64,000 bases of DNA, from the NCBI RefSeq assembly GCF_030733205.1, contig NZ_JASHJL010000011.1:79960-143959 (forward strand). Direction: 5' to 3'. The position numbers and the translations under genes are program-made. Below are positions 55,916-64,000 of the stretch, in pieces (the first letter of the stretch is position 1; each line of letters begins with the position of its first letter). The stretch comes from Mameliella sp. MMSF_3455. Its GTDB lineage: Bacteria; Pseudomonadota; Alphaproteobacteria; Rhodobacterales; Rhodobacteraceae. Under the pieces are notes generated by a model. It ran no database searches. It was not told where the DNA came from and was given only the letters and a program-made list of their open reading frames with translations.

Positions 55916-56278
55916 ATGACCGACGTTAAGACCCGTATCGACGACACCGTGAAATCCAACGATGTCGTGCTCTTCATGAAGGGCAACAAGACCATGCCGC
56001 AATGCGGTTTCTCCAGCCGCGTGGCCGGCGTGCTCAACTACATGGGCGTTGACTACCAGGACGTGAACGTGCTCGAGGACGACGGCCTGCGCCAGGGGAT
56101 CAAGGATTTCTCCGACTGGCCGACCATCCCGCAGCTCTACGTCAAGGGAGAGTTCGTGGGCGGTTGCGACATCATCACCGAGATGACCCTCTCGGGCGAG
56201 CTGGACCAGCTTTTCGACGACAAGGGCGTTTCCTACAACAAGGAAGCCGCCGACAAGATCCGTGAAGCCAACGCCTGA
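55916..56278 (+). CDS. grxD: Monothiol glutaredoxin Grx4
   Basis: A 120-residue CGFS-type glutaredoxin. The active site is [16 protein letters not shown] and the glutathione-binding parts are [19 protein letters not shown]. Such proteins hold a [2Fe-2S] cluster between two monomers or together with BolA and pass it on. The linkage to bolA matches that partnership. A terminator follows. Confidence 0.96.
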   Translation: MTDVKTRIDDTVKSNDVVLFMKGNKTMPQCGFSSRVAGVLNYMGVDYQDVNVLEDDGLRQGIKDFSDWPTIPQLYVKGEFVGGCDIITEMTLSGELDQLFDDKGVSYNKEAADKIREANA

Positions 56279-56303
56279 GCCATGTGATTGCCTGATGATA
56301 CCG

Positions 56304-56333
56304 AACGGGCGGGGCTTTCCCTGCCCGTTTTTC
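56304..56333 (+). terminator. Terminator after grxD
   Basis: AACGGGC (56304-56310) pairs with GCCCGTT (56323-56329) and is followed by five T and CTTTG. It closes the bolA-grxD unit. Confidence 0.8.
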
Positions 56334-56368
56334 TTTGATCGGTTGGATTTGAGTACAGGAGTTTCGTC

Positions 56369-57055
56369 GTGGAGTATTTCGTAGCCGCAGTCCTGATATT
56401 GGCCTCTTTCGCCGGCACCGGGCTGATCGCCTATGCCATCCGGCACAGCCAGAAGCGCCGAGAGGCACTGAAGACCCTGTGCGCGGAACGAGGCTGGTCC
56501 TTCGACTACCAGCCGCAAACCGGCGGGCGCGGAAGCCGAACCGTGATTTCGGACCGGTCCGAAGGCTGGGAACTGGTCCTCTATTTCCGGTCCAATTCCT
56601 CTACCGGCGGCACCACAAGTCATTGGACGGAGTTCACCCAGCCACGGCTGGCGCTGCCGGACGGGATGGCCCTGCTGGGGCCCGACATTCCCGAAAAGAC
56701 CGCCGCGATAGCCGACAAGATGCTGGACAAGATGGGCGGAGGCGGTTTCGGCCAGATGGTGCTGAACAAGTTGACCGGCGGGCTTGCCGCCGAAGCGGCT
56801 GATCTGCGGTCGGTGCCCGGGGATGGATCAGGGACATTGTTTGCGACACCCGGGCGCGAAACGGCGCTGGACGCCCTCCGAGAGGCACCGGAACTGCTCG
56901 AGGCACGCAGCGGGCGCAACGAGGCACAACAGCCCATCGTCGCGCTGAGCCGTCACGGCTTGCGGCTGAGATTGCGCCACATCCTGCGTCGCCCCGAAGA
57001 GGTGGCCGAGTTCATGGAACTGGGCCGCGCTTTGACACGGCAGCTCGACGGCTGA
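56369..57055 (+). CDS. Hypothetical membrane-anchored protein
   Basis: A 228-residue protein with one N-terminal span at about residues 4-24 ([21 protein letters not shown]) followed by basic residues, so the bulk probably faces the cytoplasm. Its middle has a Gly-rich helix region ([20 protein letters not shown]). No known domain is apparent. Start GTG at 56369 has ACAGGAG upstream. It converges with zapA, with 19 bases between stop codons. Confidence 0.65.
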   Translation: MEYFVAAVLILASFAGTGLIAYAIRHSQKRREALKTLCAERGWSFDYQPQTGGRGSRTVISDRSEGWELVLYFRSNSSTGGTTSHWTEFTQPRLALPDGMALLGPDIPEKTAAIADKMLDKMGGGGFGQMVLNKLTGGLAAEAADLRSVPGDGSGTLFATPGRETALDALREAPELLEARSGRNEAQQPIVALSRHGLRLRLRHILRRPEEVAEFMELGRALTRQLDG

Positions 57056-57074
57056 AGCAGACGACACGCGCCTG

Positions 57075-57476
57075 CTACTCGGCCTTCGTCTCGTCGAACC
57101 TGTTGGCCAAGGCCTCTGCACGGGCAGCGATCTCGGCCAGTGCATCGGTCACGTCCGCCGGGATTACCGGCACTTCACGTTGCTCGGGGGCTGGCGCGGG
57201 TTTGCTCCTGAGATCGGCCAACTCGGCCTCTACCGACTTCAGCTTGTCCTGCGCCTCGCGCAGCCGTTCTTCAAGGCCCGCGGTCTTGTCCGCCAGCATC
57301 AGCCCGGCCATCAGCAGCATCCGCGCCTCCGGCATCCGCCCGATCTGCGTCACAAGCACCTGCGCCTCGGTGTCCAGAAGCTGCGCGGCAGACAACAGGT
57401 ATTGTTCCTCGCCCTGCTGGCAGGCCACTTCAAAGCTGCGGCCACCGATCTTGATCTCGACTTCGATCTGGCTCAT
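57075..57476 (-). CDS. zapA: Cell division protein ZapA
   Basis: A 133-residue ZapA. The N-terminal globular part reads [22 protein letters not shown] and the following coiled coil includes [23 protein letters not shown] heptads. ZapA bundles FtsZ filaments. It overlaps the upstream coiled-coil gene by four bases (ATGA), so the two are coupled. Confidence 0.88.
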   Translation of the reverse strand: MSQIEVEIKIGGRSFEVACQQGEEQYLLSAAQLLDTEAQVLVTQIGRMPEARMLLMAGLMLADKTAGLEERLREAQDKLKSVEAELADLRSKPAPAPEQREVPVIPADVTDALAEIAARAEALANRFDETKAE

Positions 57477-58354
57477 TCCCGTGCCTCCCCGTCTGCGGCT
57501 TCGGCCAGAAGCGGGCCAAGCGCCTCGATCACCGCGCCAGTCTCCGCCGCATCGGTCGCCCGCATGGTGCGCATCGCATCCAGTTCGGCCTGCAGACCCC
57601 GGTTGATCAGTTCCGGATCGCCCACACCCTGCGCATTCGCCTCGCGCAGCGCGGTGTTTGCGGCAATCAGCTCTTCATTGGCGGCGCGCAGGTCCTGCAA
57701 TTGCTCATCCAGCGCGATCAGGGCCTCGGGCGACGGGGCTGTCTCGGGCTCGGGGGCCTCGGCGCTTTGGGCCTCGAGGTCTGCCAGACGCGCGCGCAAC
57801 ACGCGCAACCGCTCTTCAAGCTGGGCATTGGCCATCTTTTCGTCTTCCAGAGCCTCTTCCAGCTCCGTGACCTCAAGGGCATCGGTCGGCGTTGCCTCAG
57901 GCTCAGTCTCGGGGGCTGCCACCGGTGCCGGCTCGGTGTCGACCTCTGCCCGGGCCTCGGCAAGGGCGCGTTCCAGTTGCGCTGCGGCCTCGGACTTGAC
58001 GGCGGCAATCGCGGCATCGCGGTCGGCCTCTGCCTGTTCGCGGGCCGCGGCCACGGCAGCTTCGCGTGCCTCTTCGGCCTGGGCAAGAGCGTTGGCAACC
58101 GCCATGTCCCGCTCGGCCTCGGCCGCTTCTCGCGCGCTGGCCAAGGCCGTGTCACGGTCCACCTCGGCCTGCTCACGGGTGGCGGCCAGCGCTTCCTGTG
58201 CCTCCGCCAATGCCTGTTCCGCCGCTTCGGCGCGGCTGCGCAATGCTTCGAAATCCGCGGGTTCGGCGGCGCCGTGGTCCAGCCCGTCGATCCCCTGTCC
58301 TATACGATCCAGCGCGCGCGTGATGCGCGCCTGCAAGTCCTCGATCTGGCTCAT
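57473..58354 (-). CDS. Coiled-coil protein encoded with zapA
   Basis: A 293-residue protein, rich in Ala, Glu and Arg, with long heptad stretches from about residue 35 to 135 and again from 160 to 260, separated by a Pro/Glu linker ([15 protein letters not shown]). Degenerate 11- to 22-residue repeats of the [13 protein letters not shown] type are visible. No enzyme motif is present. Coupling to zapA suggests a role at the division ring, perhaps as a ZapB-like partner, though there is no clear similarity to ZapB. Confidence 0.8.
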   Translation of the reverse strand: MSQIEDLQARITRALDRIGQGIDGLDHGAAEPADFEALRSRAEAAEQALAEAQEALAATREQAEVDRDTALASAREAAEAERDMAVANALAQAEEAREAAVAAAREQAEADRDAAIAAVKSEAAAQLERALAEARAEVDTEPAPVAAPETEPEATPTDALEVTELEEALEDEKMANAQLEERLRVLRARLADLEAQSAEAPEPETAPSPEALIALDEQLQDLRAANEELIAANTALREANAQGVGDPELINRGLQAELDAMRTMRATDAAETGAVIEALGPLLAEAADGEARE

Positions 58355-58533
58355 CTGCCCTGCTTCGTCCTCTTGCCCGGCCCCGCGGCCTCAATCCCGC
58401 GCGGCCCATCGCGACACGGAACGAATCGTCCCGCATCCGGTCAATGAAAGTTTAACAAGCGAAAAAGGAAAATGCGCCCCCTTATCTTCCAAGGCCTTAG
58501 ACGGCGCCCTTCATGCGACGTCAAGCGCTTGGC

Positions 58534-58561
58534 TTGCACTTCGGCGCGGGACTGCTATTCA
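58534..58561 (+). promoter_or_regulatory. Probable promoter of tkt
   Basis: TTGCAC (58534-58539) and TATTCA (58556-58561) are 16 bases apart and lie 35 bases before the GTG start of tkt, which leaves a short leader. Confidence 0.55.
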
Positions 58562-58595
58562 CGCCGCAAACCCCCAGCCAGAGGATCGAAACCCG

Positions 58596-60614
58596 GTGGA
58601 TATCCAAGAGCTTCGCACCCGTAACCCTGATCATTGGATGCGCGCCACGGCGATCCGTGCGCTTGCGCTCGACGCCGTCGCCGCGGCCAATTCCGGCCAT
58701 TCGGGCATGCCCATCGGCATGGCGGACGTGGCCACCGTTCTGTATTCCAAGCACCTGAAATTCGACGCCGCGCGCCCCGACTGGGCCGACCGCGACCGGT
58801 TCATCCTGTCTGCGGGACACGGCTCGATGCTGCTGTATTCGCTGCTCTACCTTTGCGGCGATCCGGAAATCACCCTCGACGAGGTCAAGAACTTCCGCCA
58901 GCTGGGTGCCAAGACTGCCGGCCACCCAGAGAACTTCCTGGCCAAGGCAATCGAGACCACGACCGGCCCGCTGGGTCAGGGCATCGCCAACTCCGTCGGT
59001 TTCGCCATCGCCGAAGAGGCGCTACGCGCGCGCTTTGGCAAGAAGCTGGTCGACCACAACACCTATGTCATCGCCGGCGACGGCTGCCTGATGGAAGGTG
59101 TCAGCCAAGAGGCGCTGGGCCTTGCCGGCCGCTACGAACTGGGCCACCTCATCGTCTTCTGGGACAACAACGACATCACCATCGACGGCAAGGTGTCGCT
59201 CTCTGACCGCACCGACCAGATTGCACGCTTCAAGGCGTCGGGCTGGCACGTTCAGGAGATCGACGGCCACGACCCCGAAGCCATCGACGCCGCCATCGTC
59301 GAAGCCAAGAAGACCGCGCAGCCTTCGATGATCGCCTGCAAGACCCATATCGCCCTGGGCCATGCCGCACAGGACACCTCGAAGGGTCACGGCGCGCTGA
59401 CCAACGCGGATCAGAACGAAGCCGCCAAGGCCGCCTGGGGCTGGACCTCCGCGCCCTTCGAGATCCCCGCCGAGATCAAGACATGGTGGGAAGAGGTCGG
59501 GTCCCGTGGGGCCGCCGAGCGCGAGGCCTGGGAAACCCGTTTCGCCGAGACCAGCGCGGCGCGGCAAAAGGAATTCACGCGCGTCATGGACGGCGAGGCG
59601 CCGAAAAAGCTGTCTGCCGTGGTCAAGGCGTTGAAAAAGCAGGTCTCGGAAACCACGCCCAAGGTCGCGACCCGCAAGGCAAGCGAAATGGCGCTTGAGG
59701 TCATCAACCCGATCATGCCGGAAACCATCGGCGGTTCCGCGGACCTGACCGGTTCCAACAACACGCTCACCGGCGATCTGGGCGTCTTCGACACCGACAA
59801 CCGCAAGGGCCGTTACATCTATTTCGGCATCCGTGAACACGGCATGGCCTCGGCGATGAACGGCATGAGCCTGCATGGCGGCGTGCGCCCCTACGGCGGC
59901 ACCTTCATGGCCTTCACCGATTATGCGCGTCCGGCAATGCGCCTGGCGGCACTGATGAAGACACCCACCGTCTTTGTCATGACCCATGACTCCATCGGCC
60001 TCGGCGAGGACGGTCCAACCCACCAGCCGGTGGAACATGTTGCCATCAGCCGCGCCACGCCGAACACGCTGGTCTTCCGCCCTGCGGACGCCGTCGAAAC
60101 CGCCGAGGCCTGGGAAATCGCGCTGCGCCAGACGGACACGCCCTCGGTCCTCTCGCTGACCCGCCAGGGTCTGCCGACCGTGCGGCTGGAACACAAGAAC
60201 GCCAACCTTGTCGAGAAAGGCGCCTATGTGCTCGCCGAGGCCGAAGGCAAGCGCCAGGCGATCCTGATGGCGACCGGTTCGGAAGTCTCCATCGCGCTGG
60301 CCGCGCGGGACCTGTTGCAGGCTGAAGGCATTGGCACGCGCGTCGTGTCCATGCCCTGCTGGGAACTGTTCGAAGCCCAGGACGAAAGCTATCGGCGCCG
60401 GGTCCTGCCCCCCGCCGGTCCGGTGCGCGTTGCAGTCGAGGCCGGCGTGCGCATGGGCTGGGACCGTTGGCTGTGCGGCGAGCGTGGCAGCGCCAAGAAG
60501 GCCGGCTTTGTCGGCATGGAGAGCTTTGGCGCCTCGGCCCCGGCGGACGTCCTGTTTGACCACTTCGGCATCACCGCCGAGGGCGTCGCCGCCAAGGTCA
60601 AGTCGCTGCTCTGA
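58596..60614 (+). CDS. tkt: Transketolase
   Basis: A 672-residue thiamine diphosphate enzyme of the pentose phosphate pathway. Diagnostic parts are [23 protein letters not shown], the ThDP/Mg motif [18 protein letters not shown] with [12 protein letters not shown], and the pyrimidine-domain motif [18 protein letters not shown]. The GTG at 58596 gives the usual start [20 protein letters not shown]; the frame stays open far upstream, but that part is antisense to zapA and the coiled-coil gene. A strong terminator follows. Confidence 0.96.
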   Translation: MDIQELRTRNPDHWMRATAIRALALDAVAAANSGHSGMPIGMADVATVLYSKHLKFDAARPDWADRDRFILSAGHGSMLLYSLLYLCGDPEITLDEVKNFRQLGAKTAGHPENFLAKAIETTTGPLGQGIANSVGFAIAEEALRARFGKKLVDHNTYVIAGDGCLMEGVSQEALGLAGRYELGHLIVFWDNNDITIDGKVSLSDRTDQIARFKASGWHVQEIDGHDPEAIDAAIVEAKKTAQPSMIACKTHIALGHAAQDTSKGHGALTNADQNEAAKAAWGWTSAPFEIPAEIKTWWEEVGSRGAAEREAWETRFAETSAARQKEFTRVMDGEAPKKLSAVVKALKKQVSETTPKVATRKASEMALEVINPIMPETIGGSADLTGSNNTLTGDLGVFDTDNRKGRYIYFGIREHGMASAMNGMSLHGGVRPYGGTFMAFTDYARPAMRLAALMKTPTVFVMTHDSIGLGEDGPTHQPVEHVAISRATPNTLVFRPADAVETAEAWEIALRQTDTPSVLSLTRQGLPTVRLEHKNANLVEKGAYVLAEAEGKRQAILMATGSEVSIALAARDLLQAEGIGTRVVSMPCWELFEAQDESYRRRVLPPAGPVRVAVEAGVRMGWDRWLCGERGSAKKAGFVGMESFGASAPADVLFDHFGITAEGVAAKVKSLL

Positions 60615-60637
60615 GCGCGCAACGCACTACAAGAGCA

Positions 60638-60669
60638 GGGCCGGAAACGCAGGTTTCCGGCCCTTTTTT
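60638..60669 (+). terminator. Terminator after tkt
   Basis: A 12-bp stem AGGGCCGGAAAC/GTTTCCGGCCCT with a GCAG loop is followed by TTTTTT. It lies 24 bases after the tkt stop and just before the end of the convergent lpxB. Confidence 0.95.
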
Positions 60670-60686
60670 CGTCACACGATCCGAAC

Positions 60687-61850
60687 TCAGTTGAGCGTAT
60701 TGCCGTCACGCAGGCGGTCAAGAACCGCGCGCGCCGCCCGAAGACCCGGGCGTTCACCGCCCCGGCCAAGGCGTTCCATCGTCAGGTCCATCGCCTCGAT
60801 CTGCGCCCCAGGAGCCTCCAACACCTGGCCCACCGCATCCGCGATTGGGCCAGGCTGACATTTCGCGCCGATGAATTCCGGCACCGTCCGGCTTTCGGCC
60901 ACCAGGTTGACCAGCGTCACGCTGTCGACGCGCAACATCCGCCCGATGATCTGGCGGCTGAGCCAGCTCATGTCATAGGCGATGACCATCGGCGTACCCG
61001 CCGCGGCGAGTTCGAGCGAAACCGTCCCGGAGGCCGCAAGCGCCACATCGGCCGCCCTGAAGGCCGCTCGTTTCTGCGTCCCGCCCGGATCTTCCGAAGG
61101 GGCGATCACCAGCGGGTCACCGGGCCAGTCGGCCACTGCCTCGCGCACCGCCACAGCCACCGGTCCCGCCGCCGGAATCACCAGGCGCAGACCCGGCCGC
61201 GCGGCCAACAAGGCGCGTGCCGCCCGGGCAAAGACCGGCAGCAGACGCCCCACCTCGGACCGGCGCGAGCCCGGCAAAACCAGCATCATCTCGCCCGCTA
61301 TACCGTGGGTCGCACGAAAAGCTGCGGCCTCCGCCTCGCTGGCCTGCGGCTCCATCACCACCGGGTGGCCGACGAAATCGCAGGCGATCCCCGCCGCCTC
61401 CATGTAGGGCGGTTCAAACGGCAATAGCGCCAGCACCTGATCCACATGCGCGGCCATCTTCTGCGCCCGCTTGGGCCGCCACGCCCAGACCGTCGGCGCA
61501 ACGTAATGCACCACGTGTACGTCGGACACGGCCTTGACCAGCCGCGCCACGCGCAGGGAAAACTCTGGCAGATCCACGGTGATCAGAACGTCTGGCTGTT
61601 CTGCCACAACCGCGTCGGCGGTCTGCCGGATACGGCCCTTCAGCGCGCGGTATTCACGCAGGATCTCGGTGATCCCCATAATGCTGATCTCATCCATTGG
61701 GAACAGGCTGTCGAGGCCCTGTGCCTGCATCAGCGGCCCACCGATCCCGCGAAAGGTCACATCCGGCACCAGTTCCTTGAGCCCTGCCATGAGCGCCGCA
61801 CCCAATCGGTCGCCGGACGGTTCTCCCGCTGTGATGAAAACTCGCATCAT
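60687..61850 (-). CDS. lpxB: Lipid-A-disaccharide synthase
   Basis: A 387-residue GT-B glycosyltransferase (family 19) that joins UDP-diacylglucosamine to lipid X. The N-terminus is RVFITAGEPSGDRLGAALM; later segments HYVAPTVWAWRPKRAQKMA, LLPFEPPYMEAAG and VLPGSRRSEVGRLLP are typical, and the sugar-binding part has ASGTVSLELAAAGTPMVIAY. The ATG at 61850 overlaps the lpxI stop (ATGA). It is the last gene of the lipid A operon in this window. Confidence 0.95.
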   Translation of the reverse strand: MMRVFITAGEPSGDRLGAALMAGLKELVPDVTFRGIGGPLMQAQGLDSLFPMDEISIMGITEILREYRALKGRIRQTADAVVAEQPDVLITVDLPEFSLRVARLVKAVSDVHVVHYVAPTVWAWRPKRAQKMAAHVDQVLALLPFEPPYMEAAGIACDFVGHPVVMEPQASEAEAAAFRATHGIAGEMMLVLPGSRRSEVGRLLPVFARAARALLAARPGLRLVIPAAGPVAVAVREAVADWPGDPLVIAPSEDPGGTQKRAAFRAADVALAASGTVSLELAAAGTPMVIAYDMSWLSRQIIGRMLRVDSVTLVNLVAESRTVPEFIGAKCQPGPIADAVGQVLEAPGAQIEAMDLTMERLGRGGERPGLRAARAVLDRLRDGNTLN

Positions 61851-62635
61851 GTTTCCCTTTCACGCACCCAGAGGAACAGGCCAGCGGCTTCCAGCCGCTC
61901 CAGCACCTGTGGCAGGTCCAGAACCATGACGCCATCAGCCTCGATCACGATTCCCGACAGACCTGCCGCAACGGCACCCTCGGCAGTCTGAAGGCCGATG
62001 ACCGGCAGGTCGGCGCGGCGCTCCTGCCCCGGTTTCGGCGCCTTGTAGAGCACGCCGCCCCGCGCCTCGTGACCAAGCCCCTGCAACATGGCATCGGTGC
62101 CGCGGTCATCCTCGCGGGCGATGACGGTGCCCTCCTTGACAACGCAGGCCTGTCCAAGATCGTGCCGCGCCTGATCCTGAGAGATCCGGTCCCCGAGGCG
62201 CGCCGCCGCGCTCGCCACCTTATCGGGTTGGGCGCTAGTGGGCACACCGGCGGCCGGCAACAGGGACGGCGCCAGTTCATGCGCGGCCAGAACCGTGAAC
62301 CCGGCGTCTTCGAGAATGTCGATGGCAATGCGCAACGCCCCGTCATCCCCGCGCCGCAGCGCCCGCATGACCCGGGGCAACAGAGGCAGGGTTCGCCATC
62401 CGATCCGGGACACCGCGACATCCGGACGATCGACGGACCCGCACATGCAGACCCGCGACACGCCCCGCCGCTTGAGCCAGGCCAGAAAGGCCCCCAACCG
62501 TTCGATGGCAAAGAGATGCTCGGCCACGACCTGATCTGGCGGGGAATGCGCCATGCCGCAAATCACGACCGGTTCGCCGGCGGCGCCGGCAACGGCGGCA
62601 GGCAAGGCCCCGCGCCCGGCAATCAACGCCAGCAT
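61847..62635 (-). CDS. lpxI: UDP-2,3-diacylglucosamine pyrophosphatase LpxI
   Basis: A 262-residue DUF1009 protein. LpxI takes the place of LpxH in alphaproteobacteria and makes lipid X from UDP-2,3-diacylglucosamine. Typical segments are MLALIAGRGALPAAVA, GSVDRPDVAVSRIGWRTLPLLPR near the middle and VIGLQTAEGAVAAGLSGIVIEADG at the end. It lies between lpxA and lpxB, in the order of the pathway. Confidence 0.93.
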   Translation of the reverse strand: MLALIAGRGALPAAVAGAAGEPVVICGMAHSPPDQVVAEHLFAIERLGAFLAWLKRRGVSRVCMCGSVDRPDVAVSRIGWRTLPLLPRVMRALRRGDDGALRIAIDILEDAGFTVLAAHELAPSLLPAAGVPTSAQPDKVASAAARLGDRISQDQARHDLGQACVVKEGTVIAREDDRGTDAMLQGLGHEARGGVLYKAPKPGQERRADLPVIGLQTAEGAVAAGLSGIVIEADGVMVLDLPQVLERLEAAGLFLWVRERET

Positions 62636-62642
62636 GGTCCGC

Positions 62643-63431
62643 TCAGCCCGGCGTCAGAAAGCTGCGGTCGCTGTCGCCGAGTACGAAATCGACGATCTCG
62701 CGGACGTAATCGCTCTGGGTTTCGTCGCCCAGACGGCGGGCCCGGTCCTGAAAGGCACCCTCACCCTGCGCCAGCATCTGAAACGCCGCGCGAAGCGCGG
62801 TGATGTCCGATCGTTTGACGCCGCGGCGTTTCAGCCCGACCAAGTTCAGCCCGTCCAGCTTGCCACGCGGTCCCTGAACAAGGCCGTAGGGGATCACGTC
62901 ATTGGTGACCATCGTCACGGCACCGATGATGGCGCCGCGCCCGATACGCACCCACTGGTGAACCCCGGAAAGGCCGCCGATGATCACGTCATCCTCGATC
63001 ACGCAGTGCCCCGCCAGCGCGGCATTGTTCACCAGGATCACCCGGTCGCCCACCTGCGCGTCATGGGCCACATGACAGCCGGCCATGAACAGGCCGTCAT
63101 CGCCCACCCGTGTCACACCGCCACCGCCCTCGGTGCCGGTGTTCATGGTGACATGTTCGCGGATGCGGTTGCGGGCACCGATCACCAGTCGGGTCTTTTC
63201 CCCCCGGAACTTGAGATCCTGCGGGATCTCGCCGATCACGGAGAAGGGAAAGACCAGGGTCTCTTCGCCGATCTCGGTCGCGCCGGTCGCGACCACGTGG
63301 CTTTTGAGTTCGACCCGGTCGTGCAGCACCACCTCGGGCCCGACATGGCAGAACGGCCCGACCACGCAGCCCTGGCCGATCACCGCGCCTTCTTCGACCA
63401 CGGCGGAAGGATGGATCACGGTTTCGGTCAA
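62643..63431 (-). CDS. lpxA: UDP-N-acetylglucosamine O-acyltransferase
   Basis: A 262-residue left-handed beta-helix enzyme that starts lipid A synthesis. Hexapeptide repeats run from [21 protein letters not shown] onward; the catalytic His is in [15 protein letters not shown], and the helical C-terminus begins [17 protein letters not shown]. The start is TTG at 63431, which overlaps the fabZ stop codon (TTGA) and gives a normal-length N-terminus; no ATG is available in frame at a sensible position. A GTG at 63419 is a weaker alternative. Confidence 0.93.
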   Translation of the reverse strand: MTETVIHPSAVVEEGAVIGQGCVVGPFCHVGPEVVLHDRVELKSHVVATGATEIGEETLVFPFSVIGEIPQDLKFRGEKTRLVIGARNRIREHVTMNTGTEGGGGVTRVGDDGLFMAGCHVAHDAQVGDRVILVNNAALAGHCVIEDDVIIGGLSGVHQWVRIGRGAIIGAVTMVTNDVIPYGLVQGPRGKLDGLNLVGLKRRGVKRSDITALRAAFQMLAQGEGAFQDRARRLGDETQSDYVREIVDFVLGDSDRSFLTPG

Positions 63432-63889
63432 GACGGCAGATCCATCATCGCGGTGAACTCGGCCTCGGCGGCCATCTCGCCTTCGACCTCGGCAACGCCG
63501 CCAAATTTCCAGACCTTGCCGCCGGGTTTCCCGCGCAGAGTCGTCAGACGCATCTTCAGTTGGTCGCCTGGCACGACCTTGCGCCGGAACTTGCACTTGT
63601 CGATGGACATGAAATAGACCTTCATCTCCTTGTCGGCCATGTCCAGCGCCGTACCCACCATGACGGCGGCGGTCTGGGCCATCGCCTCGACGATGGTCAC
63701 CCCCGGCATGATCGGCAGACCGGGGAAATGGCCCTGGAAGTGCGGCTCGTTCATGGTGACGTTCTTGATCCCCAGGGCCGACTGCGTGCCGTCGATCTCT
63801 TCGACGCGGTCGACCAGAAGAAAGGGATAACGATGCGGCAGGATACGCTGGATCAGCTGGATATCCGCGCTCAGAAGCGTGTCGGTCAT
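63428..63889 (-). CDS. fabZ: 3-hydroxyacyl-ACP dehydratase FabZ
   Basis: A 153-residue hotdog-fold dehydratase of fatty acid synthesis. The active-site His is in [26 protein letters not shown], with the acid Glu in the same helix; [13 protein letters not shown] is the usual N-terminal strand. ATG at 63889 fits the family length. It stands between ompH and lpxA, both branches using the same hydroxyacyl-ACP. Confidence 0.96.
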   Translation of the reverse strand: MTDTLLSADIQLIQRILPHRYPFLLVDRVEEIDGTQSALGIKNVTMNEPHFQGHFPGLPIMPGVTIVEAMAQTAAVMVGTALDMADKEMKVYFMSIDKCKFRRKVVPGDQLKMRLTTLRGKPGGKVWKFGGVAEVEGEMAAEAEFTAMMDLPS

Positions 63890-63954
63890 GACTGGCGGCC
63901 TTTCTTGTTTTGGCGCACCCCTAGCAACGGCGGCGCTCAGGGGCAAGCACGCCT

Positions 63955-64000
63955 TCAATCCTGTTCCGCGGGCGGCTCTGGTGTTTCCAGGTCCGGGGTG
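63955..64000 (-). CDS. C-terminal end of an upstream gene, probably OmpH/Skp chaperone (partial)
   Basis: On the minus strand an open frame enters from the right edge and ends with [14 protein letters not shown] and TGA at 63957-63955. Only 14 residues are visible, an acidic Pro-rich tail. The periplasmic chaperone gene ompH (skp) usually precedes fabZ-lpxA-lpxI-lpxB in this order, and its products often end in such a tail, so that is the best guess by position. Confidence 0.5.
   Translation of the reverse strand, partial: TPDLETPEPPAEQD

Noticed and set aside
57180..58595. Long open frame on the plus strand leading into tkt
   Set aside because: It is antisense to zapA and the coiled-coil gene, is low-complexity (Ser/Ala/Arg), and transketolase homology begins only at the GTG at 58596.

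Overview
This 64 kb window is high-GC bacterial chromosome, almost certainly from the Roseobacter group of the Rhodobacterales (Alphaproteobacteria). Pointers are the adjacent ctrA and sciP cell-cycle genes, a DUF1476-type ATPase inhibitor gene, the yceD-rpmF-plsX-fabH-ihfA-merR block, the dgt-argS-SPOR-nagZ-scpA-scpB block, the ompH-fabZ-lpxA-lpxI-lpxB lipid A block, ornithine-lipid and PhoD genes, and a LexA box of the alphaproteobacterial direct-repeat type. Most genes are housekeeping and many are packed with stop/start overlaps of ATGA type. One tRNA gene (Pro, anticodon GGG) is present. I see no rRNA, insertion sequence, prophage or CRISPR array.

Layout. 0-9.7 kb: a truncated trypsin-like pseudoprotease, rraB-purC, an ATPase zeta-type inhibitor, two EamA transporters flanking a FadL-type porin, a P-loop protein, metA and a lipoprotein hydrolase. 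9.7-22.8 kb: ppk2-tetR, sulfotransferase and glycosyltransferase genes with overlapping 3' ends, rplM-rpsI, a membrane protein plus zinc-ribbon pair, speD-speE behind a structured leader, thioesterase, enoyl-CoA hydratase, trmFO, methyltransferase, gluQ, hisI and an Fe-S scaffold. 22.8-33.2 kb: a 40-residue membrane protein behind a perfect LexA box, recG-ligA, ctrA, sciP, mnmA, phoD, olsB and bamE. 33.2-41 kb: yceD through a MerR regulator, tRNA-Pro, an SGNH/PA14-like protein and a double-length dCTP deaminase. 41-51.5 kb: scpB/scpA/nagZ/SPOR/argS with a cation:proton antiporter between argS and dgt, then a catalytically dead trypsin-like protein and an ErpA-type protein. 51.6-54.4 kb: a three-gene operon described below, followed by a DnaA-box-rich AT-rich region. 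54.5-64 kb: xthA, bolA-grxD, zapA with a coiled-coil partner, tkt, and the lipid A genes.

Most notable points. (1) The operon at 54095-51604 (minus strand) encodes a 159-residue protein made of seven 20-residue repeats carrying EA(F/Y)TSWSGPA, then an unrecognised 352-residue probably helical protein, then an EamA-type transporter translationally coupled to it. It looks like a multi-core precursor peptide, modifying-protein and exporter cassette, but its function is inferred only. (2) Directly upstream of that operon lie three perfect TTATCCACA DnaA boxes within 83 bp beside an AT-rich tract, a candidate chromosomal origin. (3) ligA contains about 0.7 kb of much lower GC than its flanks, covering the adenylation domain, which suggests an imported segment. 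(4) The 40-residue single-span protein at 22983-23105 lies behind a perfect SOS box and resembles in design the SOS-induced division inhibitors of other bacteria. (5) Two secreted trypsin-fold proteins in the window have lost catalytic residues.
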